A stretch of DNA of 64,000 nt, taken from NCBI GenBank assembly GCA_029245955.1, contig JAQWOH010000048.1, positions 186,001-250,000 on the forward strand. Direction: 5' to 3'. The stretch is from Fuerstiella sp. Its GTDB lineage: Bacteria > Planctomycetota > Planctomycetia > Planctomycetales > Planctomycetaceae. This document shows positions 34,723 through 43,819 of this stretch, in pieces. The first letter of the stretch is position 1; every line of letters begins with the position of its first letter. The translations under genes were made by a program, and so were the position numbers. The notes beneath the pieces were generated by a model. That model was given only the letters and a program-made list of their open reading frames with translations. It was not told the origin of the DNA and made no database searches.

Positions 34723-37418
34723 TGACGGCCAAGCTTTCCCCCATGATGGAGCGATACCGGGAGGTGAAGGCCGAGAATCCTGGCGCAATTCTGTTGTTCC
34801 GGATGGGTGACTTCTACGAGCTGTTCTACGAGGACGCTCAAAACGCAGCCCGAGTACTGGGGCTCACGCTGACCAGTCGGGACAAGTCGTCCGAGAATCC
34901 GATTCCAATGGCCGGGTTCCCGTATCATCAGCTGGACAATTATCTGCAGAAGCTGATCCAGTCGGGATTTCGAGCGGCGATTTGTGACCAGGTGGAAGAC
35001 CCCAGGAAAGCGAAGGGGCTGGTGCGTCGTGAAGTGACACGAGTGATTACGCCTGGCACGCTGACTGATGACCAGCTGCTGGATCCGCGGATCAGCAACT
35101 TTATCGCGTGTGTCGCACCTGCGAAATCCAGCATCGGCCTGGCCTGGCTGGAACTTTCCACAGGACGTTTTCTGGTCTCGGAAATTGAACCGGCGTTGCT
35201 GCAGGACGAACTCGCCCGCATCAGTCCGGCGGAGTGCCTGGTTCCGGAAGAATCCGTCAATGACGGCGACCTGCCCGTTGCGCGAGTCGACCTTGGCGGA
35301 CCTGTGCTGACGGGCCGACCGGCCTGGTGCTTTTCGAAAGATGAATCCCGCCGGTTGCTGCACGAACATTTCGGCACAAAAACGCTGGAAGGCTTTGACG
35401 TCGAAGACCATTCACCGGCCGTGACGGCGGCCGGGGCGCTGCTGGAATATATACGTGATACGCAGAAGTCTGCCCTGCTGCATATTACTCGGCTGGAAAG
35501 CTATCGACGCCAGCGACACATGGTCATCGATGAAGCGACACGCCGCAGTCTGGAACTGACTCAGACCATCCGCGACGGCCGGCGCGAACAGACTCTGCTG
35601 GGTGTCATCGATGAAACCTGCACTCCCATGGGAGCTCGCCTGCTGGCAGACTGGCTGTCGAGTCCGCTGACTGATATTGGTCAGATCGGTCAGCGGCTGG
35701 ACGCTGTCGAAGAAATGGTCAGCAACCTGACGCTGCGTGACGATCTCAGAGAATTGCTGAAAGGAATATACGACCTGCAGCGACTGACGTCTCGAGTCGC
35801 CACAGGGCGCTGCAGTCCGCGGGATCTCAGTTGTCTGGCTTCAACGCTGGGACAACTGCCGAAGCTGCGAGCCAAACTGGCGGAACGCAGTGCGAAGCGA
35901 CTGCGGACGCTGGAAGAACGAGTCGACCTGTGTCCGGAAGTACGGCAGGCGATCAGCGAAGCCATCACGGACGAACCGCCGATTTCCGTAGCCGACGGCG
36001 GAATCGTTCGCCCCGGCTTCAACGCGAAGCTTGACGACCTCCGTGATCTGTCCAAAGGTGGCAAACAGTGGATCGCTTCTTACCAGGCACAGGAAAGTGA
36101 ACGCACGGGAATCCCGAATCTGAAGATCGGGTTTAACAAGGTCTTTGGCTACTACCTTGAAGTCACCGGCGCACATCTGAGTAAAGTGCCGGAAGACTAC
36201 ATTCGCAAACAGACGCTGAAGAATCAGGAACGATATATCACACCGGAACTGAAGGAGTACGAAGACAAGGTTCTGCGGGCGGAAGATCAGAGCAAAGCGC
36301 TGGAGCACGAAATCTTCAGCAAGCTGAAAGAAGATGTCGCCGAACACGTCGTTCGTCTGTTGTCGACAGCCGAAGCGCTGGCGGAAATCGACGTGCTGGT
36401 GGGTCTGGGAACACTGGCCGCCGCAGCCGGTTATTGCCGCCCGGAAATTACCGAAGATCCCGTGCTGGATATTCGGGAAGGTCGGCATCCGGTATTGGAC
36501 CGACTGATGTCCGCGGGCGAGTTTGTGCCGAATGATGTGAGGCTGGGTGTCGAGTGTGATTCCACAGAACAGGGATCGGATTCATCAGATCAAACACAGC
36601 AGGACATGTCGCAGAGCTGTGCTGCCATCAACCCCAATGGCCGTGTGCAGCTGATCACCGGTCCCAACATGGCTGGTAAGAGTACGTACATTCGTCAGGC
36701 GGCGCTGATCACTGTGATGGCTCAGATGGGATCTTTTGTGCCAGCCAGCGAAGCTCGAATCGGAATCGCCGACCGTGTGTTTGCCCGAGTTGGTGCCAGT
36801 GATGAGCTGGGCAAGGGGCAAAGTACCTTCATGGTCGAAATGACAGAAACGGCTCGCATTCTGAATAGTGCGTCAGAGCGCAGCGTCGTCATTCTGGATG
36901 AGATCGGTCGCGGTACCAGCACCTATGACGGTATCTCACTGGCGTGGAGTATTACCGAACATCTGCACGACGAAACACAGTGCCGCACAATGTTCGCTAC
37001 GCATTACCATGAACTGACGGATCTGAGTCAGACCCTGAAACACGCCTCCAACTGGCACGTCGCCGTGCAGGAAAATAATGACGATGTGATCTTTCTGCAC
37101 CGAGTCGTCGAAGGTGCCGCCGGCCGCAGTTACGGGATCCATGTGGCCAAACTGGCTGGTGTTCCTCGCAGCGTGACTCAACGAGCTGCCACGATTCTGG
37201 AGTCTCTGGAGTCCCAGCATGTCAACGACGATGGCCGCCCTGCCCTCCCTCGGCGGGAGACCACCCGCCAGACTCAGCAGCAACTGAGTCTGTTTGAACT
37301 GCCGGAAGATCCACTGCTGGATGAAATCCGCAACATGCAGGTCGACGACATGACTCCCCGAATGGCGATGGACGAGCTGTATCGTCTGCGGCAGGAACTG
37401 TCGGCCAGAAAGACTTGA
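34722..37418 (+). CDS. mutS: DNA mismatch repair protein MutS
   Basis: It recognises mispaired bases and starts mismatch repair. The 898-residue protein has the N-terminal mismatch-binding motif GDFYELFYED, the connector and lever helices, the clamp region, and the ATPase with Walker A GPNMAGKST (about 646), Walker B VVILDEIGRGTSTYDG and ATHYHELTDL. A polar insert rich in Ser, Asp and Gln (about 610-630, DSTEQGSDSSDQ) precedes the ATPase. ATG at 34722 overlaps the prs stop; GTG at 34719 is also possible. The pairing with prs is unusual in function but the overlap shows a shared transcript. Confidence 0.97.
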   Translation: MTAKLSPMMERYREVKAENPGAILLFRMGDFYELFYEDAQNAARVLGLTLTSRDKSSENPIPMAGFPYHQLDNYLQKLIQSGFRAAICDQVEDPRKAKGLVRREVTRVITPGTLTDDQLLDPRISNFIACVAPAKSSIGLAWLELSTGRFLVSEIEPALLQDELARISPAECLVPEESVNDGDLPVARVDLGGPVLTGRPAWCFSKDESRRLLHEHFGTKTLEGFDVEDHSPAVTAAGALLEYIRDTQKSALLHITRLESYRRQRHMVIDEATRRSLELTQTIRDGRREQTLLGVIDETCTPMGARLLADWLSSPLTDIGQIGQRLDAVEEMVSNLTLRDDLRELLKGIYDLQRLTSRVATGRCSPRDLSCLASTLGQLPKLRAKLAERSAKRLRTLEERVDLCPEVRQAISEAITDEPPISVADGGIVRPGFNAKLDDLRDLSKGGKQWIASYQAQESERTGIPNLKIGFNKVFGYYLEVTGAHLSKVPEDYIRKQTLKNQERYITPELKEYEDKVLRAEDQSKALEHEIFSKLKEDVAEHVVRLLSTAEALAEIDVLVGLGTLAAAAGYCRPEITEDPVLDIREGRHPVLDRLMSAGEFVPNDVRLGVECDSTEQGSDSSDQTQQDMSQSCAAINPNGRVQLITGPNMAGKSTYIRQAALITVMAQMGSFVPASEARIGIADRVFARVGASDELGKGQSTFMVEMTETARILNSASERSVVILDEIGRGTSTYDGISLAWSITEHLHDETQCRTMFATHYHELTDLSQTLKHASNWHVAVQENNDDVIFLHRVVEGAAGRSYGIHVAKLAGVPRSVTQRAATILESLESQHVNDDGRPALPRRETTRQTQQQLSLFELPEDPLLDEIRNMQVDDMTPRMAMDELYRLRQELSARKT

Positions 37419-37512
37419 CCGGCTCTCGAAGTTCTGTCAAGACAGGGAGAAACGCAGGCTTGGCGAAAGTTCGGCGATCCGGAGTTTGGAGCGCCCCAAT
37501 CCTCCTCCGGCC

Positions 37513-37534
37513 GCCTGCTTTCTAGCGGGCAGGC
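37513..37534. terminator. Inverted repeat downstream of mutS
   Basis: GCCTGC (37513-37518) and GCAGGC (37529-37534) form a 6-base GC-rich stem with a 10-base loop, about 95 bases after the mutS stop. It could terminate the prs-mutS transcript. There is no T-run, so the assignment is weak. Confidence 0.4.
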
Positions 37535-37732
37535 CCCGACAGACACGAACCAGCAGTCAGCTTTACAGAGTCATTTTCCGCTGTGATTCGCGGCCGCGCC
37601 GGTCGTCACGACATTCTTATGTGATTTGTCCGTATTTCTGACACAGAACATTTTAAAACTGGTTTGGTGGGCATGGTGGAAGGTGTCACAAAGCTGTCGT
37701 TCTTCAATCAATTTCTAGATTCTGCGCAACGC

Positions 37733-37761
37733 CTCATAAGGTGATCCGGAATCACTATGAG
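37733..37761. repeat. Bulged 11-bp hairpin upstream of the sulfatase
   Basis: CTCATA-AG-GTGAT, loop CCGGA, then ATCAC-TATGAG. Eleven base pairs form with a two-base bulge on one arm. It lies about 165 bases before the sulfatase gene. It may be a protein-binding site or a leader structure. Confidence 0.4.
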
Positions 37762-37924
37762 TCTTGACACTGCTTCCGGTGTGCGACACATTCCTTACCA
37801 GGTTCGATCATCGCCGACGCACATCGGCATGGATTCGTTTCATGTCTTGAATTGGCGATCGTTCCATATAGAGTGAGTTCCTGTACTGAACACAAAACTC
37901 CATTCCGTATCAGTGAAGGAAGAG

Positions 37925-39325
37925 ATGGAGCCGCCGCGCCCTGCCTGTCTGTTTCTCTGCCTGGTGTGCCTCAGTGCCCCGCCTGCGTTTGCCTCGGCGT
38001 CCGGGCCCAACGTCCTTCTTATTGCGGTCGATGATCTCAACGACTGGGTGGGCCACCTGGGCGGACACCCGCAGGCCAGGACGCCGAATATCGATCGCCT
38101 GGCTGCTCGGGGAGTCTCATTTACACGAGCCTATTGCTCGGCCCCGCTGTGTAATCCGTCGCGGATCAGCCTGCTTGCCGGTGTGGAGCCTTCGCGGTCC
38201 GGCGTGTATGGGAATGGCGAGAAGCTGCGTAACAAGTTGCCCGATGCGGTCACTCTGATGCAGTATCTCAGAGCAAACGATTATACAGCCAGGGGTGGCG
38301 GAAAGATTTTTCATTCGAGACGCGCGGGTGATCCGGGTTCCTGGGATTTCTATTTCGTGCCATCGCCGTCGGATGGCCAGGGCCGGGTCAGGCCCACGAG
38401 TAACCTCCCCAAGTCCGCCTGGGCACCGTGGGGACCACTCGATATCGAAGACAAAGACATGTTTGACGTGAAGGTCGTCAACTGGGCGGTCTCCGAACTG
38501 AACCGGACGCACGAGCAGCCGTTCTTCCTGGCCTGCGGATTCACCAAGCCACACCTGCCGTGGTATGTGCCGCGGAAGTATTTCGATCTGCACCCGCTCG
38601 ACAGCATCCAGCTGCCCGCCACGAAAGATGATGACCTGGATGATCTGCCGGCCTCTGGGAGGAAGCTCGCATGGAAGGTCTATGACCCTTCAGGCGAGAG
38701 AGACTTTGCAACTCCTGGTGGCGATCACGCCAACGTCATCGCCCATGATCAGTGGTGCAAAGCGGTCCAGGCTTACCTCGCGACAATCAGTTTTGTTGAT
38801 ACCCATGTCGGCCGGCTGCTGGAAGCGCTTGAGCAGAGCGGGCATGCCGACAACACTATTGTCGTGCTGTGGGGTGATCACGGGTGGCATCTCGGCGAGA
38901 AACAGCACTGGCGCAAGCACGCCCTGTGGGAAACGACGACGCGCACACCACTGATCATAACGGCTCCAGGCATCGCCGCAGTGAACAAGCTCTGCGAACG
39001 TCCCGTCAGCCTGATTGATCTGTACCCAACCCTTGTCGAACTTTGCGGCCTGCCTGCTCGCGACGGTCTGGACGGCCAGAGCATCGTGCCGCTCCTGAAA
39101 AGCCCCAGGATGAAATGGCACCGCCCCGCGCTGACAACGTACGGCCCGGGTAACCATGCCGTGCGAACCGGGCGTTGGCGTTACATTCGATACCACGACG
39201 GCGGCGAAGAACTGTATGATCACAATCGCGATCCACATGAGTGGCAGAATCTGGCCACGTCGCCCGAGCACGCCGACGTTATTCGTGAGCTGAGAAAATT
39301 ACTCCCCGCAGAGCAGCAACCGTGA
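37925..39325 (+). CDS. Sulfatase, iduronate-2-sulfatase-like
   Basis: The 466-residue exported protein has the metal motif NVLLIAVDDLNDWVG, the sulfatase signature CNPSRISLLAG (C at about 76, to be converted to formylglycine), GGKIFH, FFLACGFTKPHLPWYVP and DHGWHLGEKQHWRKH. The VDDLNDW and CGFxKPHLPW pattern is that of iduronate-2-sulfatase-type enzymes acting on sulfated polysaccharides. A GTG at 37913 and ATG at 37925 compete; the latter has AAGGA just ahead. The signal peptide is LFLCLVCLSAPPAFA. It opens the sulfatase/esterase cluster. Confidence 0.93.
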   Translation: MEPPRPACLFLCLVCLSAPPAFASASGPNVLLIAVDDLNDWVGHLGGHPQARTPNIDRLAARGVSFTRAYCSAPLCNPSRISLLAGVEPSRSGVYGNGEKLRNKLPDAVTLMQYLRANDYTARGGGKIFHSRRAGDPGSWDFYFVPSPSDGQGRVRPTSNLPKSAWAPWGPLDIEDKDMFDVKVVNWAVSELNRTHEQPFFLACGFTKPHLPWYVPRKYFDLHPLDSIQLPATKDDDLDDLPASGRKLAWKVYDPSGERDFATPGGDHANVIAHDQWCKAVQAYLATISFVDTHVGRLLEALEQSGHADNTIVVLWGDHGWHLGEKQHWRKHALWETTTRTPLIITAPGIAAVNKLCERPVSLIDLYPTLVELCGLPARDGLDGQSIVPLLKSPRMKWHRPALTTYGPGNHAVRTGRWRYIRYHDGGEELYDHNRDPHEWQNLATSPEHADVIRELRKLLPAEQQP

Positions 39326-39643
39326 AGTAAGTACCGGTCACGTCATGATAATGCAGTGCGTCTACACAGTTCATGGCACTATCGGCCAGCAGCGGTGAAA
39401 GTCGTACTGCCGACAATAAATTCCGGCCGGATGCCCGTCAGGATTCGGCAGCATCCGGGGGGGGAAGGTCGCGTTTGCGGCGCAGATCACCATAATACAT
39501 CCGGAGTTTGTCCGGGAAGACGGAGTCCTGCACCGTAAGGTCATCATCGAATAAGCGAGATTGTCGCCTGACGATCGGCAGTAAGAATGGACCTCCCCGA
39601 TAATTGCAGTGCAACATTCGTCCCCTCTGGCCCTCAAAGGAAT
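39326..39643. other. Intergenic stretch between two sulfatase genes
   Basis: About 320 bases without a family-like frame. A G-run of eight lies near 39459. The ribosome-binding site AAAGGA for the next gene is at 39636-39641. No terminator stem is obvious. Confidence 0.35.
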
Positions 39644-41548
39644 ATGACTTTGCTAACCCAGCGCCCTCAAGCCCGGCACATTGCGACCAGCCTTCTTCTA
39701 ATCACCATTTTCGTTTTGTGGACAGCCGCGTCATTCGCCGCCGACCGTCCTAACATTCTGTGGATCACCAGCGAAGACAACGGCATAAAGTGGGTCAGCT
39801 GCTATGGCAGTACGAATGCTCACACACCAGCCATCGACCAACTGGCAAAAGAAGGTTTTCGCTACACCCATTGCTTTGATAATGCCGCAGTGTGCGCTCC
39901 GACGCGTTCGTGCTGGATTACCGGCATGTACGGCATCAGCAATGGTACTCAGCCGATGAGAAGCCGTAACGAGATACCGCATGACCGGATTCTCTATTAT
40001 CCCGACCTGCTTCGCAAAGTCGGCTACCACACATCCAATCCTGGCAAAACAGACTACAACATCGGTGGTCGCGAAGACAAAGAGTGCTGGGATTACAAAG
40101 GTGGCAAAGGCAAATCGCAGTATGGCTGGAAATTTCGCAGGGCAGGTCAGCCGTTCTTTGCTGTCGTGAACATTGGCGATAGTCATGAAAGTCGAGCACA
40201 CGGTGATGTTGATTCGCTGGACAAGGATCCGGCGCAGATGAAGCTGGCCTCTTACCATCCCGATCTGCCGGTCATCCGAAAGAACTACGCCAAATATGCG
40301 GCCGCGGTTGAAAGAATGGACGGCAAAGTTCGGGACACCATCGAAGCGCTAAAGAAGGACGGACTTTATGAAGACACCATCATCATCCATAATTCCGATC
40401 ACGGCGGCGTTATGCCTCGCAGCAAGCGGTTCCTTTATGCCAGCGGCGTACATTGCCCACTGGTCGTTCGGATTCCGGAAAAGTACAGCCACCTCTATCC
40501 GGGGAATCAACCTGGCGATACTGTCGATCGCATCGTCAGTTTCGTCGATATGCCGAAAACCTGGCTGAGTCTTGCCGGAGCCGAAATCCCTGACCAGTTT
40601 CAGGGCACCATCTTTCTTGGAAGAAACGCTGAACCGGCGCCGCAGTACCACCTCAGTTTTCGTGAACGAGCAGACGAGCGACTGGATCATGTGCGTATGA
40701 TTCGTGACGAGCGTTTTGCCTATCACAAGAACTATTATCCGTTCGCCCCTGCCGGCCAGCACCTCGCTTACCTGTGGAAGGCTCCGGCTACGCCCGCATG
40801 GGAGCAGCATCACCGGGAAGGCCGAACCGATGAAATCACGGGGCGGTTCTTTCGTCCACGCGTCTCAGAAGAGTTCTACGACAACGACAGCGACTTCGAC
40901 AACGTTCACAACCTCATCGACGCTCGGATACATCAGGCGAAGATTGCGGAGCTGAAGGCCGAACTGCGTCGCCGCCAGCTTGCCCTTTATGACAGCGGAC
41001 TTCTGCCGGAAAGAATGCGGGAACGTCGCGCCGCTGAACACAATATGACCATCCACGACATGGTCCGCGACCCGAAACTGTATCCGCTGGAAAATTACCT
41101 CGACGCCGCCGACACGGCGCTCAGCAGAGACGCATCCAATCTCCAAACGCTGATGGCACAGATGTCACACGCCGATGAAGGTATGCGATGGTGGGCGGTG
41201 GTTGGTTTGCATCTGCTGGAAACCGCAGGAGCCCCGGCAGCCAATGTTCTCGAAAAGGCTCTCGCTGATGAATCGCACGAGGTTCGCATGATGGCCGCAT
41301 GGACGCTGGTAAGACTTGGCAAATCAAAGGCTGCGCTCGAATGTCTCGACGATTTGCTCTTCGCCGAAAAGTTACCTGTATCCAACGAAACGATGCTGCA
41401 CAATCTTATTGACTGGATGGGTGAACCTGGTCTGCCGTTGGTGAAAAAGTACATCGATCAGGGAGGCAACCAGCAGGGTCGCTACGGAATCGGAATCTTC
41501 GGCCGTATTGCCGAACTCAATGGCTGGTCCGAGCCATCCGCCAGGTGA
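39644..41548 (+). CDS. Sulfatase with C-terminal HEAT-like repeats
   Basis: The frame opens at 39587, but ATG at 39644 has AAAGGA at the right distance and leads into a signal peptide (HIATSLLLITIFVLWTAASFA). The sulfatase domain (about 35-450) has PNILWITSEDNG, signature CAPTRSCWITG (C at about 84), GKTDYN, and IIHNSDHGGVMPRSKRF. The C-terminal 130 residues contain HEAT-type helical pairs (MRWWAVVGLHLLE, HEVRMMAAWTLVRLGK), which is uncommon for sulfatases and may bind a partner. Exported, substrate unknown. Confidence 0.92.
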   Translation: MTLLTQRPQARHIATSLLLITIFVLWTAASFAADRPNILWITSEDNGIKWVSCYGSTNAHTPAIDQLAKEGFRYTHCFDNAAVCAPTRSCWITGMYGISNGTQPMRSRNEIPHDRILYYPDLLRKVGYHTSNPGKTDYNIGGREDKECWDYKGGKGKSQYGWKFRRAGQPFFAVVNIGDSHESRAHGDVDSLDKDPAQMKLASYHPDLPVIRKNYAKYAAAVERMDGKVRDTIEALKKDGLYEDTIIIHNSDHGGVMPRSKRFLYASGVHCPLVVRIPEKYSHLYPGNQPGDTVDRIVSFVDMPKTWLSLAGAEIPDQFQGTIFLGRNAEPAPQYHLSFRERADERLDHVRMIRDERFAYHKNYYPFAPAGQHLAYLWKAPATPAWEQHHREGRTDEITGRFFRPRVSEEFYDNDSDFDNVHNLIDARIHQAKIAELKAELRRRQLALYDSGLLPERMRERRAAEHNMTIHDMVRDPKLYPLENYLDAADTALSRDASNLQTLMAQMSHADEGMRWWAVVGLHLLETAGAPAANVLEKALADESHEVRMMAAWTLVRLGKSKAALECLDDLLFAEKLPVSNETMLHNLIDWMGEPGLPLVKKYIDQGGNQQGRYGIGIFGRIAELNGWSEPSAR

Positions 41549-41693
41549 CTGGACGACACGTCAGCTTCTTAAGGCGGATGTCGCGTATGGAACGGACGAA
41601 CCAGCACGTCGCTCGAAATATGATCGGTGGATGATACTCTGATACTAATCTATGGCGCCAGCAGTAGACACGCGACAACATTGGAGGGGTACA

Positions 41694-42260
41694 ATGACCC
41701 AATCCGAAAACTCATACGCCGAAGAATACAATCCTTTTCAGGCGCCGGAAAACCCATTCGATCATGCGGGGCTCGGTGGCACGGATGCCGAGTCTATTCG
41801 CAACGAATATTTGTCGCATGAAGCTTCTGTAAAGTCTGTGGGCGCGCTTTACATGATTGGCGGACTGCTGTTCCTGGCCGTTTCCGGCCTGCTCATGTTT
41901 GCCCGCGCGGACGTTGCCAGAGGCGCGTCTGGGATGTTAATTCTATTATTTCCACTGATCGGCATCCTGCAGTTGGTGACGGCCTTCGGACTTCGCGGAC
42001 TGCAGGGCTGGGCACGAATCCCCACGGGTATTTTATCGGCGCTGGGGCTGCTCAGTTTTCCCATTGGCACACTGATTAATGGTTATATCCTGTATCTCAT
42101 CTTCAGCGCCAAAGGCTCCATGGTGTTCTCGGACGATTACCGCGAGATCATTGCGCAGACGCCGCACATCAAATACAGGACCTCCATCATCGTGAAGTTC
42201 TTCCTGTTGCTGGTGGTGTTGCTGGTGACATTCGGCGTTTTCATGTTTTTCGGGATATGA
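41694..42260 (+). CDS. Small membrane protein, about four helices
   Basis: ATG at 41694 is preceded by GGAGGGG, a strong ribosome-binding site, so the longer frame from 41652 is rejected. The 188-residue protein has a polar N terminus (about 1-50, rich in Asn, Pro and Glu: YNPFQAPENPFDHAG) and then about four helices between residues 55 and 188. The QAPENPF-type start before a membrane domain is frequent in planctomycete proteins. I see no known function. Confidence 0.8.
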   Translation: MTQSENSYAEEYNPFQAPENPFDHAGLGGTDAESIRNEYLSHEASVKSVGALYMIGGLLFLAVSGLLMFARADVARGASGMLILLFPLIGILQLVTAFGLRGLQGWARIPTGILSALGLLSFPIGTLINGYILYLIFSAKGSMVFSDDYREIIAQTPHIKYRTSIIVKFFLLLVVLLVTFGVFMFFGI

Positions 42261-42284
42261 TAGCGATGTCTGATTGTGAGCCGC

Positions 42285-43763
42285 TCATGAACGCGTCAGT
42301 TGTATTCTTGTATAGGGACTCGACACGTAAGTCGGGTACTTAGCGGATTTGTATGTCAGCGTCCTGCGGTGATTGCTGAAGAAATCAATGTGAGAGACGC
42401 CCTTCTTCAGCTCGATCTCCGCCGTCCAGACTTTCCTCGCTTCGTCCCATTGCATATCGGACCACTGTTCATCCGGGAAGTGTTCTCTGAGATACGCCGC
42501 ACTGCCGTCGATTCCGCGGTTGTAGATCCACCAGATGCGACCGCTTTCTGACGGTTCGTCGGGCGGAAAGCTCACGGTCACCGTGATTCTGTCGCCGGTA
42601 TGCTGATATGAGATAGTCGGCGTTGCCGGCATGTCGGGCGCGTCAGCAAAGAAGTGGCTGATCAGAAAGGCAGACTTGTTCGCCTGGCCCTTCTCTGCGG
42701 TCGGATGTGGCTTCTGCCCGTGACCTGCATTGCACTCCAGATAAACCGGCATCTTTGGATGATGTCGGCCACCCCAGGCCACATCAAAACAGACAAAGTC
42801 ATGTGTCCCGGGATGAAAGAACATGTCGACGTTGCGAGTCTTGAGCTGCTTGAGGTTGCGGGTCACAAATACGTGATCAGCGACCAATTCCGCAGTTTTC
42901 TGAAGATCCCCCCAGCTATGGCCTGCTGCAAGAGCCCTGCGGTTGTAGATCGGGCCAAACGTGCCACCCAGAAATGGATGCCTCAGCAGCCGTTCCGGCC
43001 CTCCCTTTCCCGTATCTTTGGTGATGCCGTCCACATAACGCTGGTTGAATGCCCGAAGTCCCGCCCACGCCTCCTCATCGCACATCCGCAGTGGCGAATC
43101 CCAGATCGGCGAGACGGAGGCGTGAACGGCTGTGGTTCTTGGATCCTGGATTAGTACGGCACTCGGAGTGGCTCCGTTTTTGGAACCGCCTGACATCGCA
43201 ATCCTGCCCTTGGCGAAGTGCTCGGTTTCCGCATATGCGGCGGTGATGCTGCGCATCAGGGTGGCCGGCCAGCCCCAGTACTGAATGGAATATCGTGGAT
43301 TCAAAGTTTCGATGAATTTGTCATCCATCTCCTTTCCCAGTTGCTTCTGATCGGACTGAGCGAGTGTCTGAACCATGGTATGTACAAGTCCCACGCCGCC
43401 TTCGAGCAGAATTCGATCTACTCCATTGACCCGCATATCTCTCTGGAAATCACGCAGTCCGTGTCCGCCGGTCAGATGGAAGCCTGTGGCCTTTCCTGTC
43501 AGGGGAACAACCATCCGCACAGGAATTCGGTAATCCTGATCTGCCCACACGTGGCCGACACTGATGTTGATAATCTTTTGCCTTGTGGCCACCGGGCCAT
43601 CGACGGTGTGCCAGTCCTGGATCACTTGAATATCCAGCGTACCGGCATCGAGCATTTCCAGCATGTCGATGACCGGTGTTAGACTCTCGTCAGCACCATG
43701 GGCCGGGAACGCAAGGCAGGTCAGCAGTGCCAGACTTGATGCCGCTTTTACGACGATACTCAT
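42285..43763 (-). CDS. Exported alpha/beta hydrolase, PqaA-like
   Basis: ATG at 43763 follows GGGGAGA at a good distance; the frame opens 33 bases earlier. The 492-residue protein has a signal peptide (ASSLALLTCLAFPAHG), then an alpha/beta-hydrolase fold: nucleophile elbow IAMSGGSKNGATPSA, an acid region around FFHPGTHDFVCFD, and a C-terminal histidine in LECNAGHGQKPH. The GGSKNG elbow resembles GASKRG of PhoPQ-activated pathogenicity-related proteins. A beta-sandwich domain closes the protein. Substrate unknown; the neighbourhood suggests carbohydrate esters. Confidence 0.78.
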   Translation of the reverse strand: MSIVVKAASSLALLTCLAFPAHGADESLTPVIDMLEMLDAGTLDIQVIQDWHTVDGPVATRQKIINISVGHVWADQDYRIPVRMVVPLTGKATGFHLTGGHGLRDFQRDMRVNGVDRILLEGGVGLVHTMVQTLAQSDQKQLGKEMDDKFIETLNPRYSIQYWGWPATLMRSITAAYAETEHFAKGRIAMSGGSKNGATPSAVLIQDPRTTAVHASVSPIWDSPLRMCDEEAWAGLRAFNQRYVDGITKDTGKGGPERLLRHPFLGGTFGPIYNRRALAAGHSWGDLQKTAELVADHVFVTRNLKQLKTRNVDMFFHPGTHDFVCFDVAWGGRHHPKMPVYLECNAGHGQKPHPTAEKGQANKSAFLISHFFADAPDMPATPTISYQHTGDRITVTVSFPPDEPSESGRIWWIYNRGIDGSAAYLREHFPDEQWSDMQWDEARKVWTAEIELKKGVSHIDFFSNHRRTLTYKSAKYPTYVSSPYTRIQLTRS

Positions 43764-43819
43764 CTCATGTTCTCCCCAAAACTGAACCGCATCCAATCAG
43801 AACCGCATACCGCGCGGTT

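Larger units (their letters stand above)
37419..37924. other. Intergenic stretch after mutS
   Basis: About 500 bases without a recognisable gene. It holds two hairpins (37513-37534 and 37733-37761, listed separately) and should carry the promoter of the sulfatase that follows. Confidence 0.4.

Noticed and set aside
37801..37830. GGTTCGATC-like stretch that resembles a tRNA T-loop
   Set aside because: No matching acceptor stem, anticodon arm or CCA-side sequence could be built around it.
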